Assembly: GCA_037384885.1 (NCBI GenBank)
Contig: JARRNO010000005.1
Coordinates: 1-23,096 of the forward strand
From: JARRNO01 sp037384885
GTDB taxonomy: Bacteria; Acidobacteriota; UBA4820; DSQY01
Direction: 5' to 3'
DNA: 23,096 nucleotides
Shown: positions 15,720 through 23,096 of the stretch, piece by piece
How positions within the stretch are numbered: the stretch's first letter is position 1
Layout: each line of letters begins with the position of its first letter
Program-made: the position numbers and the translations under genes
The notes under the pieces: generated by a model
Database searches by the model: none
What the model was told of the DNA's origin: nothing
Seen by the model: the letters and a program-made list of their open reading frames with translations, nothing else

Positions 15720-18700
15720 TCAGGAGCAGCCCAGTGAATTCCCGCAGTTGAGACAGCGGTAGCAGCTGCCGTTCCGCACCGTGATATGGCCGCAGATATT
15801 GCAGAATGGAGCGTCCCCCATCATCGTCCCCAGATGCTGGGACAGCGCGTCGGCCGCGGGTTCAGTGGCGTCGATCTTGTAGACGGGGACATCGGAGAGC
15901 ACCTTTTCCGCTTCCTGGACTTCTTTCCGGCTCGAGGTAGGGGACGTGATGGTCTTCTCCATAGGCTGAGTCGCACTTTCCGTGGGCGCCACCTGCACCA
16001 GGTCTGTCCGGTTCTGGTATTCGAGCGCGAGCACCCTGAAGAGGTAGTCGATGACAGACGTGGCGTACTTGATGTTGGGATGCCCCACTACTGTGCCCTG
16101 CGGCTCAAAGCGGGTAAAGGTGAAGCAGTCCACATATTCGTCAAGCGGGACACCGTACTGCAGGCCCAGCGAGACGGCGATGGCGAAGCAGTTCGTCAAC
16201 GAACGGAAGGCCGCACCCTCTTTATGCATGTCGATAAAGATCTCGCCCAGCCTCCCGTCCTCGTACTCGCCGGTGCGGAGATAGACTTTCTGGCCGCCGA
16301 CCCGAGCCTCCTGCGTAAACCCGTCCCGCTTCTTAGGAAGCCGGCGACGCTGCAGGGGCGTACGCCAAATCTCAGGCGCCTGAACGGGGCCGGGCTGGGC
16401 GGCGGGTTTTGCTTTGACCTTCTTGGATTGCGTGGAAGCGTCGGAAAGCGGCTGAGTCACCTTGGAACCGTCGCGGTAAACGGCGATGGCTTTGATGCCG
16501 CGTTTCCATCCCTCCATGTAGATTCGCTCAATCTCTTCAGGGGTGATCGACCCCGGCAGGTTGACCGTTTTGCTGATCGCCCCTGAAATGAAAGGCTGCG
16601 CCGCCGACATCATCTTGACGTGGGCCAGGGGAGCGATGAAGCGCTTCCCATGCTTGCCGCAGCGATTCGCACAGTCGAATACGGGAAGGTGCTCTTCCCT
16701 GAGATGGGGGGCGCCTTCCAGGGTGGCGTGACCACAGGCGTGCAATCCTGCTTCTTCGATTTCTTCGCGCGTGAAGCCGAGGGCGGACAGCAGACTGAAC
16801 CCCGGCTTGGCGGCTTCCAGCGAATCAATCCCCAACCTGGCCAGCGTGTCCTTGCCGATGACGAAGGCCGAGAAGGCCTGTGAGAGATCGAGCACCCGGG
16901 AAAGCTGCTTCTCGATCTTGGAGATGTCCTTGTCGTCGAGCCCCTTGGCCTTTAAGGACTCCGGATTGATGTGAGGCGTGTGCTTGAGAGTGCCGGTTCC
17001 GACGAGGTAAGTAATGATGTCGGCCGTTTCGATTTCATTGTATCCCAGCGTTTCAAGGGCTCGTTTCACGGACTGGTTGACGATCTTGAAGTACCCTCCT
17101 CCGGCCAGCTTCTTGAATTTGACAAGGGAGAAGTCGGGTTCGATGCCCGTCGTGTCGCAGTCCATGAGTAGTCCGATCGTTCCCGTGGGGGCGATAACGG
17201 TGGCCTGAGCGTTCCGGTAGCCGTGCTGCCGGCCGAAGACCAGGGCGTCGTCCCATACCTGCCGGCTCGCAAGGGCCAGGTCTTCTGGAAGCGCGGAAGC
17301 GTCCACCTGGTGGCTGGCGTCGCGGTGCATACCGATCACCTCCAGCATGGAATCCCTGTTCCGGACGAACCCGGGAAACGGACCCTTCCGCTGGGCGATG
17401 ACTGCAGACATCGTGTACGCATGTCCCGTCATGAGACTGGTGATCGCGCCGCACCAGGCACGCGCCTTGGGGCTGTCGTATGGGACGCCCTTGACCATCA
17501 GCAATGTTCCCAGGTTGGCATAACCGAGCCCGAGAGGGCGGTAGTCATGGCTGTTCTGGGCAATTGGAGCGGTGGGGTAGGAGCAGAGATCCACAAGGAT
17601 TTCCTGGGCAGTGATAAAGAGGCTTACAGCGTGCTTAAAGCCTTCCACGTCGAAGTCGCCCTTCTCGTCGGTGAACTTGATCAGGTTGATGCTGGCCAGG
17701 TTGCACGCCGAATCGTCCAGAAACATGTATTCGGAACATGGATTGGAGGAATGGATCCGGTCCGTGGCTTTGCAGGTATGCCATCGGTTGATCGTGGTGT
17801 CGAACTGGAGGCCGGGATCGCCGCATTCCCAAGCCGCCTGAGAAATCTCCCGCATGACGTCGCGGGCCTTGAGGCGGGAAGCGACCTCGTGGTTTGTTCG
17901 GAAGTAGGTTGAGACGTCACCGTCCTTTTCACAGGCCTCCATGAATTCATCGGTCACCCGGACGCTGTTGTTGGCGTTTTGTCCGGATACGGTCCGGACC
18001 GCTTCTTCGAGTTCGACACCGCTTTCTTTCAGCAGGCGGGCTTTGGCCTCCTCGGAGCGCTTCCACCGGATGAAGTCAAGTATTTCGGGATGGTCCACAT
18101 CCAAGACCACCATTTTTGCGGCGCGGCGGGTTGTGCCTCCCGACTTGGTTGCGCCGGCCGCCCTGTCAAGGACGTCAAGGAAGGACATCAGGCCCGACGA
18201 CGTTCCGCCCCCGGAAAGCTTCTCGTCCCGCGAGCGTATCCGTGAGAAATTGGAACCGGTCCCAGATCCGTATTTGAAGAGGCGCGCCTCGTTTTTCGCC
18301 AGCTGAAAAATGGACATGAGGTCGTCCCGCACGCTCTGGATAAAGCACGCGGAACACTGGGGATGCTCGTAGGCGTTCGCCGTCTCCTCGATCTTGTCCG
18401 TATTGGGGTTCCATGAATAGGCCCCGCCCTGCCCTTCGATCCCGTATTCGTGCCAGAGGCCAAGGTTGAACCAGACAGGAGAGTTAAAGGCGCCCTTTTG
18501 CGTCAGGAGGAGGTGAACCAGCTCCTGCTCGAAAACGTCGGCCTCTTCCTTATCCACAAAATAGCTGCCAAGGCGCTCTCCCTCGGTGCGCAAGGTGTGA
18601 ACGATTCTGTGCACGACCTGTCGAACGGAGACTTCGTGTTCGGTCCCGGGTACTCCCGCCTTACGGAAGTATTTGGACACGACGATGTCCGTCGCAAGCT

Positions 18701-18995
18701 GGGACCAGGTCTCCGGAATTTCCGCACCCTTCAGCTCGAAAACCGTGGACCCGTCTGTGTTCATAATCCTGCAGTCACGCTTTGTATAAGCAACGTCGCT
18801 GTATGGATCGGCACCCTCGCGCGTGAAGCGGCGGGTCAGGCGAAACGGTGCGAGTGCATCGACGACATCTTTTTTGCTGGGCATCATGACCTCGGCGCCG
18901 TGGTTCTCTACCTGGGGATGGACGTTTTTCGAGGTTTCCTTCGACGTCTTGCGGTCTGAACCGGTTGCGCCGGATTGTCCCTTTACATGCTCCAT
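15720..18995 (-). CDS. nrdJ: Adenosylcobalamin-dependent (class II) ribonucleotide reductase
   Basis: NrdJ reduces ribonucleotides to deoxyribonucleotides using a cobalamin-generated thiyl radical, independent of oxygen. The 1091-aa protein has the class II core: HPQCSACFIQS holds the first redox cysteine, NPCSE carries the thiyl-radical Cys420, and LASINL follows; GTIGLLMDCDTTGIEPDFSLVKFK is the expected phosphate-loop region. A C-terminal extension ends in a Cys-rich module with Cys1065, Cys1068, Cys1078, Cys1081, Cys1084 and Cys1090 (CNICG, CYRCLNCG), probably metal-binding or involved in re-reduction of the active site. The start ATG 18995 has GGGAGG 5 bases upstream. It has its own promoter with two NrdR-box-like sites, and it heads a two-gene operon with yitT. 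The protein needs vitamin B12, but I see no cobalamin riboswitch in the leader. Confidence 0.96.
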   Translation of the reverse strand: MEHVKGQSGATGSDRKTSKETSKNVHPQVENHGAEVMMPSKKDVVDALAPFRLTRRFTREGADPYSDVAYTKRDCRIMNTDGSTVFELKGAEIPETWSQLATDIVVSKYFRKAGVPGTEHEVSVRQVVHRIVHTLRTEGERLGSYFVDKEEADVFEQELVHLLLTQKGAFNSPVWFNLGLWHEYGIEGQGGAYSWNPNTDKIEETANAYEHPQCSACFIQSVRDDLMSIFQLAKNEARLFKYGSGTGSNFSRIRSRDEKLSGGGTSSGLMSFLDVLDRAAGATKSGGTTRRAAKMVVLDVDHPEILDFIRWKRSEEAKARLLKESGVELEEAVRTVSGQNANNSVRVTDEFMEACEKDGDVSTYFRTNHEVASRLKARDVMREISQAAWECGDPGLQFDTTINRWHTCKATDRIHSSNPCSEYMFLDDSACNLASINLIKFTDEKGDFDVEGFKHAVSLFITAQEILVDLCSYPTAPIAQNSHDYRPLGLGYANLGTLLMVKGVPYDSPKARAWCGAITSLMTGHAYTMSAVIAQRKGPFPGFVRNRDSMLEVIGMHRDASHQVDASALPEDLALASRQVWDDALVFGRQHGYRNAQATVIAPTGTIGLLMDCDTTGIEPDFSLVKFKKLAGGGYFKIVNQSVKRALETLGYNEIETADIITYLVGTGTLKHTPHINPESLKAKGLDDKDISKIEKQLSRVLDLSQAFSAFVIGKDTLARLGIDSLEAAKPGFSLLSALGFTREEIEEAGLHACGHATLEGAPHLREEHLPVFDCANRCGKHGKRFIAPLAHVKMMSAAQPFISGAISKTVNLPGSITPEEIERIYMEGWKRGIKAIAVYRDGSKVTQPLSDASTQSKKVKAKPAAQPGPVQAPEIWRTPLQRRRLPKKRDGFTQEARVGGQKVYLRTGEYEDGRLGEIFIDMHKEGAAFRSLTNCFAIAVSLGLQYGVPLDEYVDCFTFTRFEPQGTVVGHPNIKYATSVIDYLFRVLALEYQNRTDLVQVAPTESATQPMEKTITSPTSSRKEVQEAEKVLSDVPVYKIDATEPAADALSQHLGTMMGDAPFCNICGHITVRNGSCYRCLNCGNSLGCS

Positions 18996-19064
18996 CGAAA
19001 CCTCCCTAAAGACAGGTGTACGTGCAAGTGCTATGACGGAAAGAGTCCCGTGATTTGGTCGAGA

Positions 19065-19080
19065 ACTCTATATATTCAAC
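19065..19080 (-). promoter_or_regulatory. NrdR box 2 (candidate), over the transcription start
   Basis: On the minus strand GTTGAATATATAGAGT agrees with the NrdR box pattern (acaCwAtATaTwGtgt) at 11 of 16 positions, including the AtATaTwG core. It covers the predicted start site near 19083 and lies 31 bases start-to-start from box 1, the usual three-turn spacing of paired NrdR boxes. Confidence 0.6.
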
Positions 19081-19089
19081 TGCTAGGAA

Positions 19090-19118
19090 AATATAGCGCA
19101 AGATATTGTGGCTGTCAA
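19090..19118 (-). promoter_or_regulatory. Sigma-70-type promoter of nrdJ
   Basis: On the minus strand a perfect TTGACA (19113-19118) is followed after 17 bases by TATATT (19090-19095). This gives an mRNA leader of close to 90 bases. Confidence 0.85.
19096..19111 (-). promoter_or_regulatory. NrdR box 1 (candidate), between -35 and -10
   Basis: On the minus strand CCACAATATCTTGCGC agrees with the NrdR consensus at 12 of 16 positions and fills the promoter spacer. Together with box 2, a 15-base gap away, it implies repression of nrdJ by NrdR when dATP is plentiful. nrdR is not in the window. Confidence 0.65.
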
Positions 19119-19188
19119 GCTAAAATTGGGCCCCGCGGCGAAAGAAAAAGAGATGTGGTTTGGGCAGGAAAACAAAGGCAGAACCGAT

Positions 19189-19202
19189 GGGCTCTAAAGC
19201 CC
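19189..19202 (-). terminator. Short hairpin at the nadE stop codon
   Basis: GGGCT-TTAG-AGCCC overlaps the nadE stop codon on the minus strand. Only a broken T-rich stretch follows (CCTTTGTTTTCC, more than 10 bases on), so this is a weak candidate. Confidence 0.3.
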
Positions 19203-20024
19203 CCAGTCTCTCGGATAGCGGAAATCGATTCCGATCGTCCTCTGGGAGAGCTTAGCTATAACCGGCAGACGCCGCTTGTATTGGCTGGCCCTTACCTTGC
19301 CCATGATGGTGCGCACCCTGTCTTCGGGAAACCCCAGTCCGAGAATCTCTTCGACGGTATAGCGCTCGTCGACCAGGAGGTACAGGACGGCGTCGGCCTC
19401 TTCATAGGCAATTCCGATTTCTTCTTCGTCCGTTTGATTGGGCCACAGGTCGGCGGAAGGGGCCTTTTCCAGAATAGTCCGGGGTATGTCCAGGTGGCCG
19501 GCCAACTGCCAAACCTGGGTTTTGTAAAGATCGCCGATGGGATTCAGCGAAGAGGCCATATCTCCATACCACGTTCCGTAGCCCAGGAGCAGCTCCGTTT
19601 TGTTGCTGGTTCCCAGAACCAGGGCGCCGTGAAGGGCCGAGCGGTCGAAAATGCAAGCCATCCGCACGCGCGCCATGAAGTTGCCGCGCCTCAAATCAGA
19701 AGCGCCTTCATCGCTTTTGAAGAGGGAATCAACCATGGGGCTGATGTCGATCCGCTCCGCGCGGATGCCCAACTGCGCGATCAACGTGTCGGCATCCTGT
19801 TCGGAGGCCGGGCTGCTTGTCCTGTAGGGCATTTTGAGGGCGACGATCCGACGGCGCCCCAGGGCTCGAACGGCGAGGGCGCAGGACAGCGCCGAATCGA
19901 CGCCGCCGGATAGGCCGACAACAAGCTTTTGGCGGCCGGTCTTTTCGAGCTCCTGGCGCAGAAAACGTTCGATCACGGTAAGCGCGAGGTCAATATTGAC
20001 GGCCGGTGGATAAGAGCTCTTCAT
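19194..20024 (-). CDS. nadE: NAD+ synthetase, synthetase domain as a stand-alone protein
   Basis: NadE amidates nicotinic acid adenine dinucleotide to NAD+ using ATP, the last step of NAD+ synthesis. The 276-aa protein has the N-type ATP pyrophosphatase P-loop SGGVDS (39-44), GTSNKTELLLGYGTWYGD, SLNPIGDLYKTQVW, and PSADLWPNQTDEEEIG, all typical of the short, ammonia-using form. I chose ATG 20024, because longer in-frame extension would run across the upstream nitrilase-family gene and reads as low-complexity Arg-rich shadow. Its ATG overlaps the upstream gene's TGA (ATGA), indicating translational coupling. The upstream gene encodes the glutaminase half normally fused to longer NadE enzymes, so the pair probably acts as a split glutamine-dependent synthetase. 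Confidence 0.94.
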   Translation of the reverse strand: MKSSYPPAVNIDLALTVIERFLRQELEKTGRQKLVVGLSGGVDSALSCALAVRALGRRRIVALKMPYRTSSPASEQDADTLIAQLGIRAERIDISPMVDSLFKSDEGASDLRRGNFMARVRMACIFDRSALHGALVLGTSNKTELLLGYGTWYGDMASSLNPIGDLYKTQVWQLAGHLDIPRTILEKAPSADLWPNQTDEEEIGIAYEEADAVLYLLVDERYTVEEILGLGFPEDRVRTIMGKVRASQYKRRLPVIAKLSQRTIGIDFRYPRDWGL

Positions 20025-20899
20025 TTCCTGGGCTCTCCCTGGAAGTGAAGCGCTTCGATGCGTTTCAGGTGCTCCAAGACGACGTGGCGTTTTTCGTCCC
20101 GCAGTATGGGCGTCAGTGTTCTCGCGCGGCGCAGGGCGGGCAGCGACAACTCGACTTGGTAGACGTCCTCCTTGTTTTCTTCGCCGTCCAGAAGAATGTC
20201 GCCGGAAGGTCCGGCGATGTAGGATCCGCCCGCGAACGCCAAGCCGTCCTCGTAGCCGACGCGGTTGACATAAACCCAGTGGACGGTCAGAAACTGGCTG
20301 AGAACCTTTCCGACCCGCTCCCAGGCCCTCACCGAGGCGGCGGCGCCTCCTCCGCTCCAACCCCGCGATGGGCTTCCGGAAAGAACGATCAGCGTGTGGG
20401 CTCCCTGCAGGGCCAAAAGATAGGGAGACGAAACATGCCAGGCATCTTCGCAGATCAAGATGCCGATGCGGCCAAAGGCGGTTTCAACGGGGCGAAAAAG
20501 ACTTCCGGCAGCAAAGTAGCGGCCCTCGTCGAACATGCCGTAGGTGGGAAGGTAAACCTTGCGGTGGACGTGACGGATCCCTCCCTTGGAGAGATAGACC
20601 GCCGAATTATAGAAGAGAAAATCACTGCTCTGTTCGACCATGCCCACGACGATATCCCGGCGGAGGCTTTCCTTGAGCAGGGGGGCGAGCAGAGGGCTTT
20701 CCGGCCGCACCGGGTTGGCCACCTCTGCGACCAGGTCCTGAAGAAGGTAGCCGGTCAAGGACAACTCGGGGAAGACGACGATGTCGGCGTCTTTGATTTC
20801 ATCACGCTTCAGCCAGTCCAAGTGGGACTGCAGGTTGTGCTCAAGGTTCCCAAGCGACGGCGCCATTTGAACGACGCCCATCTTGATGTGGTCCGTCAT
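20021..20899 (-). CDS. Nitrilase-superfamily glutaminase, partner of NadE
   Basis: The 292-aa protein is a carbon-nitrogen hydrolase with the full Glu-Lys-Cys triad: Glu45 in FPELSLTGY, Lys114 in HRKVYLPTYGMFDE, and Cys150 in ILICEDAW. The KVYLPTYGMFDEGRYF and CEDAW wording is that of the N-terminal glutaminase domain of glutamine-dependent NAD+ synthetases, more than of general amidases. It would release ammonia from glutamine for the downstream NadE, with which it overlaps by 4 bases. I chose ATG 20899, which is 5 bases from GGAGG (20905-20909); the adjacent ATG 20902 is only 2 bases away and adds one Met. A general omega-amidase or nitrilase role cannot be excluded from sequence alone. Confidence 0.88.
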   Translation of the reverse strand: MTDHIKMGVVQMAPSLGNLEHNLQSHLDWLKRDEIKDADIVVFPELSLTGYLLQDLVAEVANPVRPESPLLAPLLKESLRRDIVVGMVEQSSDFLFYNSAVYLSKGGIRHVHRKVYLPTYGMFDEGRYFAAGSLFRPVETAFGRIGILICEDAWHVSSPYLLALQGAHTLIVLSGSPSRGWSGGGAAASVRAWERVGKVLSQFLTVHWVYVNRVGYEDGLAFAGGSYIAGPSGDILLDGEENKEDVYQVELSLPALRRARTLTPILRDEKRHVVLEHLKRIEALHFQGEPRK

Positions 20900-20919
20900 C
20901 ATGACCTCCGCCCAAGGAC

Positions 20920-20948
20920 ACTATACATGACGAAAGGAAGCCCAACAA
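20920..20948 (-). promoter_or_regulatory. Possible promoter of the nadE gene pair
   Basis: On the minus strand TTGTTG (20943-20948) and TATAGT (20920-20925) are 17 bases apart. The -10 is good, the -35 weak. The leader would be only about 12 bases, just containing GGAGG. Confidence 0.4.
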
Positions 20949-21068
20949 GACCGGGGTTCCACCGGGCGCCTGCAGACCGCTTCAGTTAGAGAGTGATCCT
21001 GCATCTGGGGCCTAAGATCGTATCTTAAAAGGATAAATCTTCATATCACCAGGTAGCACTAAGAATAC

Positions 21069-21097
21069 TTGACACGATAATCATAAGGTTTTATAAT
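21069..21097 (+). promoter_or_regulatory. Perfect-consensus promoter of groESL
   Basis: TTGACA (21069-21074) and TATAAT (21092-21097) both match the sigma-70 consensus fully and are 17 bases apart. Such strength fits an operon held down by a repressor. The leader to groES is about 130 bases. Confidence 0.93.
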
Positions 21098-21123
21098 TAG
21101 CACTTGAAGGGCTGGAGTGCTAA
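21097..21123 (+). promoter_or_regulatory. CIRCE operator (HrcA binding site)
   Basis: TTAGCACTT-N9-GAGTGCTAA matches the CIRCE element with one change in the left arm (final T in place of C). It shares a base with the -10 and covers the transcription start, so HrcA binding would block initiation. Confidence 0.93.
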
Positions 21124-21235
21124 AATGCCCCGGTGGTCATCAGCCGCCCGCACCGTCGGACCTGTCGATCGGCAAGAGACGGTGGGGCGAGAAGGGTTTC
21201 AGAAGCGACTCAGGATTCATATGGAGGAGTTAGGA

Positions 21236-21523
21236 ATGAAGGTTAAGCCATTGAACGACCGCGTTCTGATCAAGAGAATGGAGGCCGAGGAAGAGGTGCG
21301 AGGCGGCATCGTGATCCCCGACGCCGCCAAGGAAAAGCCCCTCGAGGGTGAAGTTGTGGCCGCCGGCCCCGGCCGGCTGGACGACAGCGGAAAGCGCGTG
21401 GCCATGAGCGTAAAGGCCGGTCAGAAAGTCCTGGTCGGAAAATATGCCGGGACCGAAGTCAAGATCGATGACGTTGAGCACGTTATCGTCCGTGAAGACG
21501 AAATCCTCGGAATCGTCGAGTAA
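21236..21523 (+). CDS. groES: Co-chaperonin GroES (Hsp10)
   Basis: The 95-aa length is standard. GroES forms the seven-membered lid of the GroEL folding chamber in the cytoplasm. MKVKPLNDRVLIKR at the start, the mobile-loop segment ending in GGIVIPD (23-29), the roof region, and the C-terminal VREDEILGIVE are all family features. I chose ATG 21236 because GGAGGAG (21223-21229) lies 6 bases upstream; the open frame extends to 21104 but that part is the mRNA leader. It is the first gene of the CIRCE-controlled operon, 15 bases before groEL. Confidence 0.97.
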   Translation: MKVKPLNDRVLIKRMEAEEEVRGGIVIPDAAKEKPLEGEVVAAGPGRLDDSGKRVAMSVKAGQKVLVGKYAGTEVKIDDVEHVIVREDEILGIVE

Positions 21524-21538
21524 GGGAGGAAGTATCTC

Positions 21539-23096
21539 ATGGCAAAAGAAATCATTTATTCAACGGCGTCCCGGCAGGCTCTGCTCTCGGGTGTGAACAA
21601 GCTCGCCAACGCCGTAAAGGCGACCCTCGGACCGAAGGGGCGCAACGTCATTATCGAGAAAAAGTTCGGCTCGCCCCTGGTGACCAAGGACGGCGTGACC
21701 GTGGCAAAGGAAATCGAGCTTCAGGACAAACAGGAAAACATCGGCGCCCAGATGGTGAAAGAAGTCGCCTCCAAGACATCGGACGTCGCGGGCGACGGAA
21801 CGACGACTGCAACGGTCATGGCCCAAGCCATGCTGCAGGAAGGTTTGAAGGCTGTGGGAACGGGCGTTAACGTGATGGATCTCAAGCGCGGGATCGACAG
21901 CGCGGTGGAATCCGTGATCAAAGAGATCCAGAAGATCGCCAAGCCGGTGGAAGGCAAAATGGTGGAGCAGGTTGGGACCGTTTCCGCCAACAACGACGAG
22001 ACCATCGGCACGCTCATCGCCGAAGCTATGGACAAGGTGGGCAAAGACGGCGTTATCACCGTTGAAGAAGCCAAGACGATGGAAACCACCCTCGAAGTCG
22101 TCGAGGGAATGCAGTTCGACCGGGGCTATCTCTCTCCTTACTTCGTCACCGACACGGAGCGGATGGAGGCGGTGCTCGAAGACTGCTACATCCTGGCGCA
22201 TGAGAAGAAAATCGCCAACATGAAGGACCTCCTTCCCCTGCTGGAGCAGGTGGCTAAGAGCGGCAAGCCCTTCCTGATGATTTCCGAAGACGTGGAAGGT
22301 GAAGCGCTCGCTACGCTGGTCGTGAATAAGCTGCGCGGCACGCTTCAGGTGGCTGCCGTGAAAGCGCCCGGCTTCGGTGACCGCCGTAAGCGGATGCTGG
22401 AGGACATCGCCATTCTGACCGGTGGAAAGTGCATCACCGAGGACCTCGGGATCAAGCTCGAAAACGTTCAGATCGGCGATCTCGGTCGGGCCAAGCGCGT
22501 GGTCATCAACAAGGATGAAACCACCATCGTGGAAGGCTACGGTAAGGCCGAGGATATCGAGGGTCGTGTGAAGCAGATCCGCCGCGAGATCGAGGAAACC
22601 TCTTCCGACTACGACCGCGAAAAGCTTCAGGAACGGCTCGCCAAGCTCGTAGGAGGTGTGGCGGTTATCAAGGTCGGCGCCGCGACCGAGTCGGAGCTGA
22701 AAGAAAAGAAGGCGCGTGTGGAAGACGCCGTGCACGCCACCAAGGCGGCCGTTGAAGAAGGCGTGGTCCCGGGCGGCGGCGTGACCTTCATCCGCACCGT
22801 TCACGCCCTCGAAAAGCTCAAAGGCAACGACGATTTCATGGCCGGCGTCAAGATCGTGCGCAAGGCCCTGGAAGAGCCGGCCCGCCAGATTGCGAACAAC
22901 GCCGGTGTGGAAGGATCGGTTGTGGTGGAACAGATCAAGGGCGGCAAGGGGAGCTTCGGATTCAACGCCAAGAACGAGACGTTCGAAGACCTCTTCGAGG
23001 CTGGAATTCTCGACCCCGCCAAAGTAACCCGTACGGCCATCCAGAACGCCGCTTCGGCTGCGGGAACCCTCCTGTCGACGGAAGCCATGATTTTCG
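21539..23096 (+). CDS. groEL: Chaperonin GroEL (Hsp60), cut by the window end
   Basis: The frame runs open from ATG 21539 to the last base of the window, giving 519 codons of a protein usually near 545 aa; only the C-terminal tail is missing. GroEL folds proteins inside a double heptameric ring with ATP and GroES. Visible signatures are LGPKGRNV (30-37) and GDGTTTAT with the ATP-hydrolysis Asp86 in the equatorial domain, the apical-domain stretch KAPGFGDRRKRMLEDIA, and the AAVEEGVVPGGG return to the equatorial domain. GGGAGG (21524-21529) is its ribosome site. The truncation is due to the window edge and is not a mutation. Confidence 0.98.
   Translation, partial: MAKEIIYSTASRQALLSGVNKLANAVKATLGPKGRNVIIEKKFGSPLVTKDGVTVAKEIELQDKQENIGAQMVKEVASKTSDVAGDGTTTATVMAQAMLQEGLKAVGTGVNVMDLKRGIDSAVESVIKEIQKIAKPVEGKMVEQVGTVSANNDETIGTLIAEAMDKVGKDGVITVEEAKTMETTLEVVEGMQFDRGYLSPYFVTDTERMEAVLEDCYILAHEKKIANMKDLLPLLEQVAKSGKPFLMISEDVEGEALATLVVNKLRGTLQVAAVKAPGFGDRRKRMLEDIAILTGGKCITEDLGIKLENVQIGDLGRAKRVVINKDETTIVEGYGKAEDIEGRVKQIRREIEETSSDYDREKLQERLAKLVGGVAVIKVGAATESELKEKKARVEDAVHATKAAVEEGVVPGGGVTFIRTVHALEKLKGNDDFMAGVKIVRKALEEPARQIANNAGVEGSVVVEQIKGGKGSFGFNAKNETFEDLFEAGILDPAKVTRTAIQNAASAAGTLLSTEAMIF

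Noticed and set aside
18996..19193. Cobalamin riboswitch before nrdJ
   Set aside because: A B12-dependent enzyme makes it plausible, but the mRNA leader is only about 90 bases and I see no B12-box-like sequence.
21560..22804. 414-aa minus-strand open frame opposite groEL
   Set aside because: His- and Leu-rich product typical of antisense to a highly expressed gene; groEL on the plus strand is fully supported.

Overview
The window (about 23.1 kb, GC-rich) looks like chromosomal DNA of a Gram-negative bacterium. Evidence is a complete three-part RND efflux system with an outer-membrane channel, a sigma-54-type promoter, CIRCE-controlled groESL, a B12-dependent ribonucleotide reductase (works with or without oxygen) and pyruvate phosphate dikinase. 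This mix fits a Desulfobacterota- or Nitrospirota-like lineage, but no gene here fixes the taxon. I see no CRISPR array, transposase, integrase, phage gene or defence cassette. Most of the window is housekeeping; the interesting signals are regulatory or architectural.

Layout. (1) 1-445: tRNA-Gly(CCC) on the minus strand with its own promoter and terminator, plus a second copy of its 3' end and terminator at the window edge, separated by a hairpin-rich spacer. (2) 466-1644: HD-domain dGTPase-like gene. (3) 1736-8162: a tightly packed operon of TetR regulator, TolC-like outer-membrane lipoprotein, periplasmic adaptor and RND pump, with a candidate operator in front. (4) 8266-8431: tRNA-Ala(GGC) with a near-consensus promoter and its own terminator. 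(5) 8589-10256 recJ and 10330-13065 ppdK, ending at a bidirectional terminator. (6) 13144-14424 (minus): a secreted protein of unknown function preceded by a sigma-54 promoter motif. (7) 14794-18995 (minus): nrdJ followed by a YitT-family membrane protein, with two NrdR-box-like sites on the nrdJ promoter. (8) 19194-20899 (minus): NAD+ synthesis genes, with the glutaminase and synthetase parts as two overlapping genes. (9) 21069-23096: groES and groEL (3' truncated by the window edge) behind a perfect-consensus promoter overlapped by a CIRCE operator.

How the genes work together. TetR and the efflux genes form a self-contained export unit. nrdJ (dNTP supply) and the dGTPase (dNTP removal) both affect nucleotide pools but are not co-transcribed. 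The two nadE genes together rebuild a glutamine-dependent NAD+ synthetase. The groE operon is a standard HrcA-type heat-shock unit; hrcA itself is not in the window.
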